This document shows, in pieces, positions 1-9,594 of a DNA stretch of 64,000 nt (positions within the stretch are counted from its first letter, which is position 1; each line of letters opens with the position of its first letter). Both the position numbers and the translations under genes were made by a program. This DNA comes from Sphingomonadales bacterium (GTDB taxonomy: Bacteria; Pseudomonadota; Alphaproteobacteria; Sphingomonadales; Sphingomonadaceae): NCBI GenBank assembly GCA_028871475.1, contig JAGWMZ010000003.1, forward strand, positions 186,001-250,000, given 5' to 3'. Under the pieces are notes generated by a model, which worked only from the letters and a program-made list of their open reading frames with translations, made no database searches and had not been told where the DNA came from.

Positions 1-32
1 GAAAAATCCTAGACAAGTAGGAAATCTAATGA

Positions 33-47
33 GAACATTTTAAGAAC
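33..47. promoter_or_regulatory. LexA-type SOS box candidate (GAAC-N7-GAAC)
   Basis: Positions 33-36 and 44-47 are both GAAC, separated by exactly seven bases. This matches the alphaproteobacterial LexA operator, GTTC-N7-GTTC on the opposite strand. The repeat extends to GAACATT at 33-39 and 44-50. It lies 58 bases before the start codon at 105 and could serve that gene or a divergent gene off the left edge. One short motif can occur by chance, so this is a candidate only. Confidence 0.5.
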
Positions 48-104
48 ATTGCGAATCGCCAGACGCGAAAGCGATTGAATTCATGATCTTTGACAGGGGG
101 CTCC

Positions 105-281
105 ATGCTGCTTCGCACGATCGAGACATTTCTGCGCAAAACCGGGATGCCCTGGACCAAATTCGGCCGTCTGGTGGCCCATGACCCGCGTCTGGTCGGC
201 GATATGCGCAGGGGCCGCCAGCCCGGCCCCGCCATGGCGCGGCGCATCGAAATCTTCATCAACAGCTATGTGGAAGGCTGA
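105..281 (+). CDS. Small basic protein, helix-turn-helix-like, function unknown
   Basis: This encodes 58 residues, basic and mostly helical in appearance, with a conserved-looking core (FGRLVAHDPRLVGDMRRGRQP) followed by a helix ending near the C terminus. Small sphingomonad proteins with this look are often labelled XRE/HTH-like, but I cannot assign a function. I chose ATG 105 because an AGGGGG ribosome binding site sits just before it; an in-frame TTG at 90 overlaps that site. The next gene starts three bases after the stop, so the two are probably cotranscribed. A LexA-like box lies upstream. Confidence 0.7.
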   Translation: MLLRTIETFLRKTGMPWTKFGRLVAHDPRLVGDMRRGRQPGPAMARRIEIFINSYVEG

Positions 282-284
282 AAC

Positions 285-692
285 ATGCGCTTCGATCTTC
301 AGGACAACCGTGATCTCGTCAGTCTTTTCGCCCGCCCCGCGCGGACGAACATCGAACCTGCCTGCCCGGCGCCGCGCCTGCGCCACCCTGCCCTGCGGCT
401 GCTCGAAGCGGTTCTGCTGCTGGCGGGCGAGCAGGCCGATCTGCTGTGTCATGCCGAAACCCCATGGGCCAGCGCCACATTCTCGGGGACGCGCCACACG
501 ATCACGCTGAGCTTTTCAGGCCTCGCGGCTGTCGCCGCTGCCGAGGAGTTCATCGCCACCCTGCCCGATCATGAATTCACCCTCTCGGGCCGACTGGTGG
601 CCGATGCTGCCGTCAACGAAGTGGTGCATACCACCCAGCCCCATCCGGCAATGCAGGTGGAAGCGGTGATCCTGCTGCTCGATGATTGCTGA
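285..692 (+). CDS. Conserved hypothetical protein, 135 aa
   Basis: A soluble 135-residue protein with no signal peptide or membrane segment. The middle is alanine- and leucine-rich, and the C-terminal half looks like an alternating beta/alpha fold (residues about 65-135). I recognise no catalytic motif. It begins three bases after the upstream 58-residue gene, with a GGAAGG-like ribosome binding site inside that gene's end, which suggests a two-gene unit. It converges on the minus-strand gene ending at 732. The function is unknown. Confidence 0.7.
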   Translation: MRFDLQDNRDLVSLFARPARTNIEPACPAPRLRHPALRLLEAVLLLAGEQADLLCHAETPWASATFSGTRHTITLSFSGLAAVAAAEEFIATLPDHEFTLSGRLVADAAVNEVVHTTQPHPAMQVEAVILLLDDC

Positions 693-731
693 ACCGCCTG
701 GTCAGGGGGCGGTGCCCACCGCCTCCTCGGC

Positions 732-1196
732 CTATCGCGCGATGGCCTGACGCAGCAGCGCGGAAAGATTGCGCCCACCCGGATCGCCCAATTCATCGAT
801 GAGCCAGCGCCCCTGTTCCTTGACCAGCGCCAGCCGTACCTGCCGAGCATGGCGCCCATCGGGCAGAACGCGCAGCAGCACCACGGCCCTGCCCGGCCCG
901 GTAAACTGGCGGGCCTGCGTCTCAATGCGGAAAGCGTCCGCATCCCAATCCTGGCAATCGCACAGCATGTCGCTGTCGGACACCTTATCCGCCTCGCCCG
1001 ATGCCCGCCCGTGCTTCCATGTATTGAGCAAAGCCTGCGTCCGTCCGCTCCAGATGGCGCGGTCCCATGGCGCGGCGGTCTTTTCAGCATGATAAGGCGC
1101 ATAGACCTGCGCGACGAAGGCATCGACCTCGCGCCCATCGACCATGCTGTTGGTTGCCGCCGCCAGAATCAGGCTGGAGAAACTGGCAAAGGACAT
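732..1196 (-). CDS. DUF3828-like hypothetical protein
   Basis: A 154-residue protein with a short hydrophobic N terminus (residues 1-17) that could be a weak export signal. The body has the layout of DUF3828-type proteins: a VYAPY segment near residue 30, a CDCQDWDADAF segment in the middle, and a beta-rich C-terminal half (VRLALVKEQGRWLIDEL) like a small NTF2-like fold. The family role is unknown. It stands alone, downstream of cysS on the same strand with a gap of about 50 bases. The assignment rests on pattern resemblance only. Confidence 0.6.
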   Translation of the reverse strand: MSFASFSSLILAAATNSMVDGREVDAFVAQVYAPYHAEKTAAPWDRAIWSGRTQALLNTWKHGRASGEADKVSDSDMLCDCQDWDADAFRIETQARQFTGPGRAVVLLRVLPDGRHARQVRLALVKEQGRWLIDELGDPGGRNLSALLRQAIAR

Positions 1197-1246
1197 GCGG
1201 CAAGGCTCCTGCTTGGCCTGTAGTGGGGGCCCGCCAGCCTAGCCGA

Positions 1247-2842
1247 TCAACCCTCCAGCTTCCAGTCCCAGCCCAGCGGATCGCCATCCATCACCTCGAC
1301 CCCGCGCGCGGCAAGGTCATCGCGCAGCGCATCGGAACGGGCGAAATCCTTGTCGGCGCGGGCCTGACGGCGCGCGGCGAGGATTTCGTCGATCTCCTCG
1401 ATGGTGATGCGGGCGGATTTGGGCGTCAGGCGCAGGTCGGCGCGGGTGAGGTGCATCAGCTTGAGGCCCAGCACGTCATCCATTCGCGCGATGACCGAGA
1501 GCTTTTGCGCCAGATCGACCTTCTTGAGCGCCACGACCTGTTCCAGCACTGTCAAAGCAACAGGCGTGCCCAGATCCTCGCTGATCGCCACGTCGAAGGC
1601 CTCGAGCAAGGGCATGAATTTCGGGCCGGGCACCAGCCCTTCCGTCACCGCGCCACCTTCATCGTTCAGCCGCGCGCGCAATGGCTCCACCGCCATCACC
1701 AGCCGTTTGAGACGGGTGAGCGCCGAGCCGAGGCCTTCCCAACTGAACTCCAGCTCGCCGCGATAATGCGCCTGCAGGCACATGACGCGATAGGCCAGCG
1801 GGTGATAGCCCTTGTCGATCAACAATTGCAGGCGCAGGAATTCACCGGAAGATTTGCTCATCTTTCCAGAGCGTTCGACGAGAAAGTTGTTGTGCATCCA
1901 CAGTTTCGCGCCGGAATTTTCCGCCACATCGAGACCACCCGAGCAGCAGATCGCCTGGTTCTGCGCAATCTCATTGGGGTGGTGGATCTCGCGATGGTCG
2001 ATGCCGCCGGTGTGAATGTCGAAGGGGAAGCCCAGCAATGCCCCGCTCATCACGCTGCATTCCAGATGCCAGCCGGGAGCGCCCCGACCCCAGGGCGAAT
2101 CCCATTCCATCTGGCGCGTTTCCCCGGTGGGCGTCTTGCGCCAGATGGCGAAGTCAGCAGCGTTGCGCTTGCCTTCCACCTTCTCGATACGGCCAACGGA
2201 ATGAGCAGATGTCGCAGCTTCAACAGCGGCCACCATTAGTCGCGCTTGCTCCTCGGGCGTTTCAGCAATCGCAGCCTGCGCAGCCAATGATGCCGCCTTC
2301 GCTGCTAAAGAAGCTGCCGCTGCAGCGCGATCGAAACCTGCCAAGCGCCCATAATCAGCCACGGTCGAGACGTCGAAATAAAGCCCGCTTTCCAGCTCGT
2401 AGCAGTGCTTCTCCGCGATCTTCTCGGCAAACTCGATCATAGCAGGCACATATTTCGTCGCCACCGACCATTCCATCGGTTGGCGAATGTTCAGTGCCTT
2501 GATGTCGGCCCAATAGGCCTGCGTGTAATGCTCGGCGATGGCCCAGATGCTCTTGGCCTCCTTGGCGGCCATTTTCTCCATCTTGTCCTCACCCGCATCG
2601 GCGTCATCGGTCAGATGGCCGACATCGGTGATGTTGATGACATGGGAGAGCTTGTAGCCCTTGTAGCTGAGCGTGCGCCCCAGCACATCGGCAAAGACAT
2701 AGGCGCGCATATTGCCGATGTGGGGGTAGTTATAGACCGTGGGCCCGCAGCTGTAGACCCGCGCCTCTCCCGCGTGAACGGGCGTAAAGGTTTCAAGGCG
2801 GCGGGTCAGGCTGTTGAACAGCTGCAAGGGCGTGTCGGTCAT
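1247..2842 (-). CDS. cysS: Cysteinyl-tRNA synthetase with Ala-rich insertion
   Basis: Class I aminoacyl-tRNA synthetase that charges tRNA-Cys in the cytoplasm. The zinc-ligand Cys is near residue 32, the HIGN form of the HIGH motif is at 41-44, the GWHLECS motif is near 257, the HPNE motif is near 288, and KMSKS is at 327-331. The protein has 531 residues; family members usually have about 460-480. The extra length comes mainly from an Ala-rich stretch at about residues 172-217 between the YGRL and GKRNAADF segments, encoded at about 2192-2329 with more GCT/GCA codons than its surroundings. The identification is secure. Confidence 0.97.
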   Translation of the reverse strand: MTDTPLQLFNSLTRRLETFTPVHAGEARVYSCGPTVYNYPHIGNMRAYVFADVLGRTLSYKGYKLSHVINITDVGHLTDDADAGEDKMEKMAAKEAKSIWAIAEHYTQAYWADIKALNIRQPMEWSVATKYVPAMIEFAEKIAEKHCYELESGLYFDVSTVADYGRLAGFDRAAAAASLAAKAASLAAQAAIAETPEEQARLMVAAVEAATSAHSVGRIEKVEGKRNAADFAIWRKTPTGETRQMEWDSPWGRGAPGWHLECSVMSGALLGFPFDIHTGGIDHREIHHPNEIAQNQAICCSGGLDVAENSGAKLWMHNNFLVERSGKMSKSSGEFLRLQLLIDKGYHPLAYRVMCLQAHYRGELEFSWEGLGSALTRLKRLVMAVEPLRARLNDEGGAVTEGLVPGPKFMPLLEAFDVAISEDLGTPVALTVLEQVVALKKVDLAQKLSVIARMDDVLGLKLMHLTRADLRLTPKSARITIEEIDEILAARRQARADKDFARSDALRDDLAARGVEVMDGDPLGWDWKLEG

Positions 2843-2873
2843 CCCTGCCGGTTGGCAAGGGGCGCGGCAAAGA

Positions 2874-3782
2874 TCAACCCTTTTGCGCGAGGATCAGCAG
2901 GCCAAGCCCGGCCAGCACCACCCAGATGCCCACCCATTGCTGGCGGCTGGGCTTCTTGCCCGTCATGCGCCGCGCCATCAGCGCGGCCATGGGCAGCTCG
3001 GCCAGCGCCAGCGTGCGCACATCCGCCACTGGCGCCAGGGCAAAGGCGCAGAACCAGCAGGATGAGGACGCCGCGCTGAGGAAGCCGGCGCGGAAACTGC
3101 GCCGCCATTCACGGATGGAGCCGATGAAGGCATCAGGCCGCCGCCACGCCAGCCAGATCGCCAGCACGCTCACCTGAAAGCTCTTCGACACCACCAGCAT
3201 GGTGAGCGAGCGCGTGACGATATGCCCCTCATGCAGCGTGTTGATCGCACCGCGAAAGGCCAGTGAGGACAGGCCGAACAGCGCGCCTGAGGCCAAACCT
3301 ACGCCAATCATCCGGCTTTCGGTAAAGATCCCGCGCAGGTCATCGGGCTTGAGCGAGGCAATGAGCACGCCGCCCGTCACCACCACCGCCGCCAGCCAGC
3401 CCAGCGGGGGCAGCACCTCGCCCAGCAGGGCCACGCCCATGATGGCCACCATCACCGGCTCGGTCTTGATATAGGCATAGGCCACGCCAAAGGCCCGGCG
3501 ATCCATCACCAGCAGCATCAGCGCGGTGGCGGCAATCTGCGCCAGAGCGCCGGTGACCACCCAGCCTATCGTCGTCCAGCCGGGGTGGGGCAGCATGTCG
3601 CCGGTGGCGAGCAGCGCAAGCCCAAGAAAGCAGAGCGAAAAGGGCAGGCCATAAACGAAACGCACCTGCGTTGCCCCCAGCGTGCCTATGCGCGGGGTAA
3701 GTTCGGCCTGGGCGCCATTGCGCAGCACCTGACCAAAGCAGGCCGCCAGCGTAATGGGCATCCACAGGGGGAAATTCGTCAT
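2874..3782 (-). CDS. EamA/DMT-family transporter
   Basis: A 302-residue integral membrane protein of the drug/metabolite transporter superfamily. About ten hydrophobic helices are arranged as two similar halves, with a short loop near the middle (around residue 150, LKPDDLRGIF). The substrate cannot be told from sequence; relatives export amino acids, amines or metabolites. The C terminus ends with a short basic tail (LAQKG). It sits 31 bases upstream of cysS on the same strand, so the two may be cotranscribed. A second, unrelated-looking EamA protein lies at 16770-17672. Confidence 0.88.
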   Translation of the reverse strand: MTNFPLWMPITLAACFGQVLRNGAQAELTPRIGTLGATQVRFVYGLPFSLCFLGLALLATGDMLPHPGWTTIGWVVTGALAQIAATALMLLVMDRRAFGVAYAYIKTEPVMVAIMGVALLGEVLPPLGWLAAVVVTGGVLIASLKPDDLRGIFTESRMIGVGLASGALFGLSSLAFRGAINTLHEGHIVTRSLTMLVVSKSFQVSVLAIWLAWRRPDAFIGSIREWRRSFRAGFLSAASSSCWFCAFALAPVADVRTLALAELPMAALMARRMTGKKPSRQQWVGIWVVLAGLGLLILAQKG

Positions 3783-3899
3783 GGCACGTCCTTTCGCGCC
3801 GGTTCACATCCCGCCGGCTGGGAACCGGCTTTGTGGGGGATCAGCGCCGGTGACTGGCCGGCGGTGTGGGGTGAGATGTGAGCAGCGCCGGCGCCTGCT

Positions 3900-5714
3900 T
3901 CAACCGTCCTCGAAGAGGCCGGCAAGCTGCTCGATCATGGCGCCGCCAAGCTGTTCCACATCCATGATGGTGACCGCACGGCGGTAATAGCGCGTGACGT
4001 CATGGCCGATGCCGATGGCCACCAGTTGCACCGGCGACTGCTTCTCGATCCATTCGATGACCTTGCGCAGATGGGTTTCGAGATAGCCCGCCGCATTGAC
4101 GCTGAGCGTGCTGTCGTCGACCGGCGCGCCGTCCGAAATGACCATCAGGATGCGGCGGTCCTCTTGCCGGGCCAACATGCGGTTGTGCGCCCAGATCAGC
4201 GCCTCACCGTCGATGTTTTCCTTCAGCAGCCCTTCGCGCATCATCAGGCCCAGATTCTTGCGGGCGCGGCGCCATGGCTCATCAGCCTTTTTGTAAACAA
4301 TGTGACGCAAGTCATTGAGACGGCCGGGATGTGCGGGCTTGCCACTGGCCAGCCATTGCTCGCGGCTCTTGCCGCCCTTCCACGCGCTGGTGGTAAAGCC
4401 CAGCACCTCGGTCTTGACGCCGCAACGCTCCAGCGTGCGGGCCAGAACGTCGGCGGAAATGGCCGCGATGGAGATGGGCCGCCCGCGCATCGAGCCGGAA
4501 TTGTCGATCAGCAGCGTGACGACGGTGTCCTTGAACTCGACATCGCGCTCGATCTTGTAGCTGAGCGACTGGCCGGGCGCGACGACGACACGCGCCAGCC
4601 GCGCGGCATCGAGCAGGCCCTCTTCCTGATCGAAATCCCAGCTGCGGTTCTGCTGGGCCATCAGGCGGCGCTGAAGGCGGTTGGCGAGCTTGGTCACCAC
4701 GCCCTGCAAACCCTTCAACTGCGCGTCGAGATAGGCGCGCAGGCGGGTCAGTTCCTCATCGTCGCACAGGTCTTGCGCGGCCACCACCTCGTCGAACTGG
4801 GTGGTGAAGGTCTTGTAGTCAAAATTCTCGGGCGTTTCCGTCCATGGGCGATTGGGCCGGGTGGGCAGCATGCCATCCTCGGCATCCTCCGCGCCATCGG
4901 CATCGTCCATATCCTCGGACTGCTCGCCGTCGGCGTCGCTGTCGCCCTCATCCTCGCCGCGCGAGGGTTCGGCGGCCTGCTCGACCGGCTGGGGCATCTC
5001 CTGGGCGTCATCGCCCGGTTGCTCGTCCTCGTCCTGCTGGTCGCCCGCCTCGGGGTTGTCCTCATCCTCGCCATTGGGCTCGATTTCGGCGCGGGTCAGC
5101 TCCAGATGGCCCAACATGTCGAGCGCCAGATGCTGGAAGGCCTTCTGGTCCTCAAGGCTTTCGGCCAGAGCGTCAAAATCGCCACCCGCCTTGCTCTCGA
5201 TCCATTTGCGCACCATCGAGACACCTTTGGCCGCAGCCTCGGGCACCGGTTCGCCGGTCAGATGTTCGCGCAGGATCAGCGAGAGGGCGGTAGGCAGCGG
5301 CACCTGATCGGGCCGCTCGGCACGGGTGATCGGGTCGCCGGCAATGCGCTGCTCCAGCGCGGCGCCCAGATTGGCGCGAATACCGCTGTAGCCATTCGCC
5401 CCCAAAGCCTCATAGCGGACCTGCTCCACCGCATCGAAACAGGCGCGCGCGGTCGCTTCGGCAGGTTGGGCGCGGTTGTGCACCGCTGCATTGTGATGCC
5501 TGAGGCGCAGCGCATAGCCATCAGCCACGCCCCGCGCCTGCATGGCAGCCGCCAGCGGCAGGCCGCGCCCCGGCATGGGCACGCGCATCGTCGTGCCCGA
5601 GATGGCCGGCACATCGGCGGACCAGTTCACCTCGACCTCCGCCACATCCGAAAGGACGCGAGCCGTGCCCGTCAGGGCGCTTTTGAACCGATCGAGGGGC
5701 GTTTCGTCCGCCAA
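3900..5714 (-). CDS. cobT: Cobaltochelatase subunit CobT
   Basis: A 604-residue protein of the CobT family. With CobS it forms the AAA+/VWA chaperone ring of the aerobic cobaltochelatase that inserts cobalt into hydrogenobyrinic acid diamide, the third partner being CobN. The N-terminal domain spans residues 1-200, then comes a very acidic linker (about 210-290, dominated by Glu and Asp). The C-terminal von Willebrand A domain carries the MIDAS motif [10 protein letters not shown]. CobS lies about 50 kb away (54784-55776) and no cobN is in this window, so a chelatase role is inferred from the family only. Confidence 0.92.
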   Translation of the reverse strand: MADETPLDRFKSALTGTARVLSDVAEVEVNWSADVPAISGTTMRVPMPGRGLPLAAAMQARGVADGYALRLRHHNAAVHNRAQPAEATARACFDAVEQVRYEALGANGYSGIRANLGAALEQRIAGDPITRAERPDQVPLPTALSLILREHLTGEPVPEAAAKGVSMVRKWIESKAGGDFDALAESLEDQKAFQHLALDMLGHLELTRAEIEPNGEDEDNPEAGDQQDEDEQPGDDAQEMPQPVEQAAEPSRGEDEGDSDADGEQSEDMDDADGAEDAEDGMLPTRPNRPWTETPENFDYKTFTTQFDEVVAAQDLCDDEELTRLRAYLDAQLKGLQGVVTKLANRLQRRLMAQQNRSWDFDQEEGLLDAARLARVVVAPGQSLSYKIERDVEFKDTVVTLLIDNSGSMRGRPISIAAISADVLARTLERCGVKTEVLGFTTSAWKGGKSREQWLASGKPAHPGRLNDLRHIVYKKADEPWRRARKNLGLMMREGLLKENIDGEALIWAHNRMLARQEDRRILMVISDGAPVDDSTLSVNAAGYLETHLRKVIEWIEKQSPVQLVAIGIGHDVTRYYRRAVTIMDVEQLGGAMIEQLAGLFEDG

Positions 5715-5736
5715 TGCACTTTGCCTTCTGGTAGAA

Positions 5737-6387
5737 TTACAGCTTCTGGCCGGTCTTGGCCCAGTCGGCCAAGAAGCCTTCCAAGCCCTTGTCTGTCAAC
5801 ACATGCTTGACCAGACCCTTGATCACCGAGGGCGGGGCGGTCATCACATCGGCGCCGATGCGGGCGCATTCCAGCACATGCACGCCATGGCGGATCGAGG
5901 CGGCGAGGATCTCGGTCTCGAAGCCATAATTGTCATAGATGAGGCGCATGTCGCGAATGAGGTCGAGACCATCGAAGCCATTGTCATCATGGCGGCCGAT
6001 GAAGGGCGAGACGAAGGTGGCTCCGGCCTTGGCGGCCAGCAGCGCCTGATTGGCCGAGAAGCACAGGGTGACGTTGACCATCGTGCCGTCGCCGGTCAGC
6101 TTCTTGCAGGTCTTCAGACCATCAAAGGTCAGCGGCACCTTGATGCAGACATTGTCGGCGATCTTGCGCAGGATTTCGGCCTCGCGCATCATTTCCTCAT
6201 GGTCGAGGCTGACGACCTCGGCCGAGACAGGACCATCGACCAGACCGCAGATCTCGCGCGTCACCTCGATGAAATCACGGCCAGACTTGGCGATGAGCGA
6301 GGGGTTGGTGGTCACCCCGTCCAGCAGGCCGGTGGCGGCCAGTTCGGCGATGTCCTTGGTTTCGGCGGTGTCGACGAAGAATTTCAT
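5737..6387 (-). CDS. Transaldolase / fructose-6-phosphate aldolase family
   Basis: A 216-residue short-type transaldolase (TalC/FSA subfamily), a small TIM barrel that makes a Schiff base on a lysine in the [10 protein letters not shown] segment (near residue 85). It begins [13 protein letters not shown], typical of the subfamily, and contains the TTNPSL motif. In other bacteria members act as transaldolase in the pentose phosphate pathway or as fructose-6-phosphate aldolase, and I cannot separate the two here. I chose ATG 6387 because a CAGGAG ribosome binding site precedes it. The gene lies 22 bases upstream of cobT and diverges from priA. Confidence 0.92.
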   Translation of the reverse strand: MKFFVDTAETKDIAELAATGLLDGVTTNPSLIAKSGRDFIEVTREICGLVDGPVSAEVVSLDHEEMMREAEILRKIADNVCIKVPLTFDGLKTCKKLTGDGTMVNVTLCFSANQALLAAKAGATFVSPFIGRHDDNGFDGLDLIRDMRLIYDNYGFETEILAASIRHGVHVLECARIGADVMTAPPSVIKGLVKHVLTDKGLEGFLADWAKTGQKL

Positions 6388-6538
6388 GATCGTGCACTCC
6401 TGCGCTCGTATCCGGGCGATTCCACCCCTTGCCCAGCGGCCTATAGGCAGGCTTGGCGCGGAACCCAAGCCCCCTTTCCCTTCCGCTTTTTGCCAAAGCC
6501 CCCTTTCGCGCCGCACGCATGGGCCATAGAGGAGGTCC

Positions 6539-8707
6539 ATGACCCGCATCCGCCTGCTTGTGATGAATGCCGCATTGGGCCCGCTCGATTACCGTGCCCC
6601 GCATGGCGTGGAGGTTGAGCCGGGCAGTGTGGTGGTGGCGCCGCTGGGGCCGCGGCAGGTGCTGGGCATCGTGTGGGAGGCTGAACGCCTGCCCGCCGAA
6701 ACCGTGGGCGACAACCGCCTGCGCCCCATCCTTCAGGTGCTGCCCGTGCCGCCACTGCCAGCCCCCTTGCGGCGGCTGATCGAATGGACGGCGGATTATT
6801 ATTGCGCGTCGATGGCGCAGGTGGCGCGCATGGCCCTCTCCAGCGCGGCGGCCCTGCAGGGCGGGCGCAGCATGACCGAATACCGCCTTGTGGAGAGCGA
6901 AGCGCCCCAGCGCCTGACGACCCAGCGCAAACAGGCGCTGGAACGGCTGCCCGGCGCACAGGGCACCTTGCGCGAACTGGCAGAACTGGCGGGCGTGTCC
7001 GACGCGGTGCTGCGCGGCATGGTCAATCAGGGGTTGATGGAAGCCGTGCAGGTCGACCTCGACCGACCCTACCAGCAAGCCGACCCCGAGCATGACGTGC
7101 CCGATCTGTCCGAAGGGCAGCAGGCCGCCGCCGATCGGTTCGTCGATGCCGTGCGGGATGGCGGTTTCACGCCCTTCCTGCTCGATGGGGTGACGGGTTC
7201 GGGCAAGACCGAGACCTATTTCGAAGCTGTGGCCGAGGCCATGCTGCTGGGCAAACAGGTGCTCGTGCTGCTGCCCGAAATCGCGCTGACGGAAAACTTC
7301 CTGCGCCGTTTTGAGGCGCGCTTCGGCGTGGCGCCCATCCTGTGGCACTCCTCGCTCAAATCGGCCGAGCGACGGCGGGCGTGGCGCGCTGTCGCCCATG
7401 GCAGCGCGCAGGTGGTGGTGGGCGCGCGATCGGCGCTGTTCCTCCCCTATGCGGCGCTGGGCCTCATCGTGGTGGACGAGGCGCACGAGGTCAGCTTCAA
7501 GCAGGATGACGGGGTGCGCTACAATGCGCGCGATGTAGCCGTGATCCGCGCGCGCTTCGAACAGATCCCGGTCATTCTGGCCAGCGCCACGCCCGCGCTG
7601 GAATCGATGCAACTGGCCGAGGCTGGCGTCTATCAGAAGATCTACCTGCCCTCGCGCTTTGGCGGGGCCACCCTGCCCGATATCCACATCATCGACCTGA
7701 CCCAGCATCAGCCCGAACGCAACCACTGGATATCGCCTCCACTGGTCGAGGCACTGCATGACCGGCTGGCGAAGGGCGAGCAATCGCTGCTCTTCCTCAA
7801 CCGGCGTGGCTATGCCCCGCTGACGCTGTGCCGCCAGTGCGGGCACCGTTTCCAATGCAAGGCCTGCAGCGCCTGGCTGGTCGAGCATCGTCTCTCGCGG
7901 CGCCTCGCCTGCCACCATTGCGGCTATGAAGAGCCCATGCCCACCGCCTGCCCCGAATGCGGCACACCCGATTGCCTCGTCGCCTGCGGGCCCGGCGTGG
8001 AGCGCATTGCTGACGAGGTGAGGGAAATCCTGCCCGAGGCACGCATCGCCGTCGTCACCTCCGACACGCTGAACAGCCCGGAGAAGATCGGAGAGTTCGT
8101 GGCGGCAGCCGAAGCCAAGATGATCGACGTCATCGTCGGCACGCAATTGGTGACGAAGGGCTACCACTTCCCCGAACTGACTCTGGTGGGGGTGATCGAC
8201 GCCGATCTGGGGCTGGAGGGCGGCGATCTGCGCGCGGGCGAGCGGACCTATCAGCAGATCGCGCAGGTGGCCGGGCGCGCCGGGCGCGGCGAAAAGCCGG
8301 GCGAAGTGCTGATCCAGACGCGCGCGCCCTCAGCGCCGGTCATCGCGGCCCTCGCTTCGGGCGACCGTGATGCCTTTTATGCGGCAGAAGCCGAAGGGCG
8401 CCGCCATGCCTGCGCCCCGCCCTTTGGCCGCTGGGCCGCGATCATCGTCTCTTCCGAAGATGAGGCCGAGGCGCGCGATGCCGCCCGCATGATCGGCGGC
8501 ACAAGGCCCTCGCTGGACGATGTGGCCGTGCTGGGCCCGGCGCCGGCACCCATGGCCCTGCTGCGCGGGCGCTATCGCTATCGGCTGCTCATCAATGCGC
8601 GGCGTTCGGCGCAATTGCAGGCGGTCATCCGTCAGTGGCTGGGTGACCTGAAGTTCCCGCCCGGCGTGCGGGTGGGAATCGACATCGACCCCTATTCCTT
8701 CGTCTGA
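6539..8707 (+). CDS. priA: Primosomal replication protein N' (PriA helicase)
   Basis: A 722-residue superfamily 2 helicase that reloads the replisome at collapsed forks. The order is an N-terminal DNA-binding domain (residues 1-100), Walker A (GVTGSGKTE, about residue 219), the DEAH box (VVDEAHEVS), and a zinc-binding insert with Cys pairs ([13 protein letters not shown] and later CHHCGYE, CPECG). The C-terminal helicase lobe includes the [12 protein letters not shown] segment. A strong GAGGAGGT ribosome binding site precedes the ATG. Its last 16 bases overlap the end of the convergent CPBP gene. Confidence 0.96.
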   Translation: MTRIRLLVMNAALGPLDYRAPHGVEVEPGSVVVAPLGPRQVLGIVWEAERLPAETVGDNRLRPILQVLPVPPLPAPLRRLIEWTADYYCASMAQVARMALSSAAALQGGRSMTEYRLVESEAPQRLTTQRKQALERLPGAQGTLRELAELAGVSDAVLRGMVNQGLMEAVQVDLDRPYQQADPEHDVPDLSEGQQAAADRFVDAVRDGGFTPFLLDGVTGSGKTETYFEAVAEAMLLGKQVLVLLPEIALTENFLRRFEARFGVAPILWHSSLKSAERRRAWRAVAHGSAQVVVGARSALFLPYAALGLIVVDEAHEVSFKQDDGVRYNARDVAVIRARFEQIPVILASATPALESMQLAEAGVYQKIYLPSRFGGATLPDIHIIDLTQHQPERNHWISPPLVEALHDRLAKGEQSLLFLNRRGYAPLTLCRQCGHRFQCKACSAWLVEHRLSRRLACHHCGYEEPMPTACPECGTPDCLVACGPGVERIADEVREILPEARIAVVTSDTLNSPEKIGEFVAAAEAKMIDVIVGTQLVTKGYHFPELTLVGVIDADLGLEGGDLRAGERTYQQIAQVAGRAGRGEKPGEVLIQTRAPSAPVIAALASGDRDAFYAAEAEGRRHACAPPFGRWAAIIVSSEDEAEARDAARMIGGTRPSLDDVAVLGPAPAPMALLRGRYRYRLLINARRSAQLQAVIRQWLGDLKFPPGVRVGIDIDPYSFV

Positions 8708-9594
8708 ACCCAGCGCGGCGGCACGATGCCGCCCTTGCGCACCACCCTGACCAGAAGGATGACGCCCGCCAGCGTGGCCACCACCATGGCCACCGCACTC
8801 GCCTCCAGCCCAAAGGCGCCGCCCGTCAGCCATTCAGGCCCGTGACGCGCCGAGATGAACAATCCCTCGGGCGCCTTGCCGCCGGATACGGGCACCGAAT
8901 AAATCCAGCCTTGCGTGAAATTCCATGCCGAATGGATGCCGATGGCCAGCCACAACCGCCGCGTCAGCAGATAGGCCGCGCCCAGCAGGATGCCCGCCTC
9001 CATCGCAATGGCCAGCGCGGCAAACCATGTTGCCCCCGGATTGCCCAAATGCGCCGCGCCGAAAAAGCCCGAGGTGAGCGCCAGAGCGCCCCATGTCCCG
9101 ACCATCTTTTCCAATTGCCGCAACAAGACCCCGCGAAAGAGCATCTCTTCCGATACACCCGAGAGCATCGCCATCCCCAGCATCGGCCAGAGCGCGCCGA
9201 TGCCCTGTCGCACGCCGGTGATGGCAAAACCGCCCATCAGCGCGACGAGGCCGGTCATGACGCTGAAGAGCGCGAATCCGAAAAGCAGGCCAAGTACCCA
9301 TTCGCGCGGGGCACCCTGCCATGGCAGTTCACCATCGACCGATTGTTCGATCCAGCGCTTGTAAACTTTCCACAAGAGGATGAGCCACAGCGCAACGCCA
9401 ATCTGCAGCAGCCCGGCCACCAGCGGCGCCGGCTTTGCGCCGAATGCATGGCGGGCGACGACCAGCGGCAAGACCTCGCCGATCGCCACCCACAGGAAGC
9501 CGATCACCATCAGGCTGGCAGGATGCAGAAGGATACGCCGCCAGAGCGGCCTGGCGGGCAAGGCTGGGTTCAGGTCATTCACGGCAGGCCCCAT
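8692..9594 (-). CDS. CPBP-family intramembrane metalloprotease
   Basis: A multi-pass membrane protein of about 300 residues with the signature motifs of the CPBP (CAAX protease and bacteriocin-processing) family: SEEMLFRG for the catalytic glutamates, HLGN in the second motif, and HSAWN in the third. About eight hydrophobic helices are visible. Bacterial members are putative membrane proteases, and the substrate here is unknown. The start is uncertain: ATG 9594 has no clear ribosome binding site, and an in-frame GTG at 9582 has GGGG upstream. The 3' end overlaps priA by 16 bases tail to tail. Confidence 0.87.
   Translation of the reverse strand: MGPAVNDLNPALPARPLWRRILLHPASLMVIGFLWVAIGEVLPLVVARHAFGAKPAPLVAGLLQIGVALWLILLWKVYKRWIEQSVDGELPWQGAPREWVLGLLFGFALFSVMTGLVALMGGFAITGVRQGIGALWPMLGMAMLSGVSEEMLFRGVLLRQLEKMVGTWGALALTSGFFGAAHLGNPGATWFAALAIAMEAGILLGAAYLLTRRLWLAIGIHSAWNFTQGWIYSVPVSGGKAPEGLFISARHGPEWLTGGAFGLEASAVAMVVATLAGVILLVRVVRKGGIVPPRWVQTKE

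Noticed and set aside
1067..2239. Long open frame on the plus strand opposite cysS
   Set aside because: It lies antisense to a gene with all catalytic motifs; in GC-rich DNA such frames arise from codon bias. The product has no recognisable domain.
4002..5810. 602-codon open frame on the plus strand opposite cobT
   Set aside because: It is antisense to the well-supported cobT gene and its composition is that of a shadow (His- and Gln-rich). No motif is visible.
5737..6549. 270-residue version of the transaldolase
   Set aside because: The added 54 residues overlap the priA start and have no family similarity. ATG 6387 has a good ribosome binding site.
6275..8167. 630-codon minus-strand frame opposite priA
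   Set aside because: It spans both the transaldolase start region and the priA helicase motifs in antisense. No domain is recognised, so it was judged a composition artefact.
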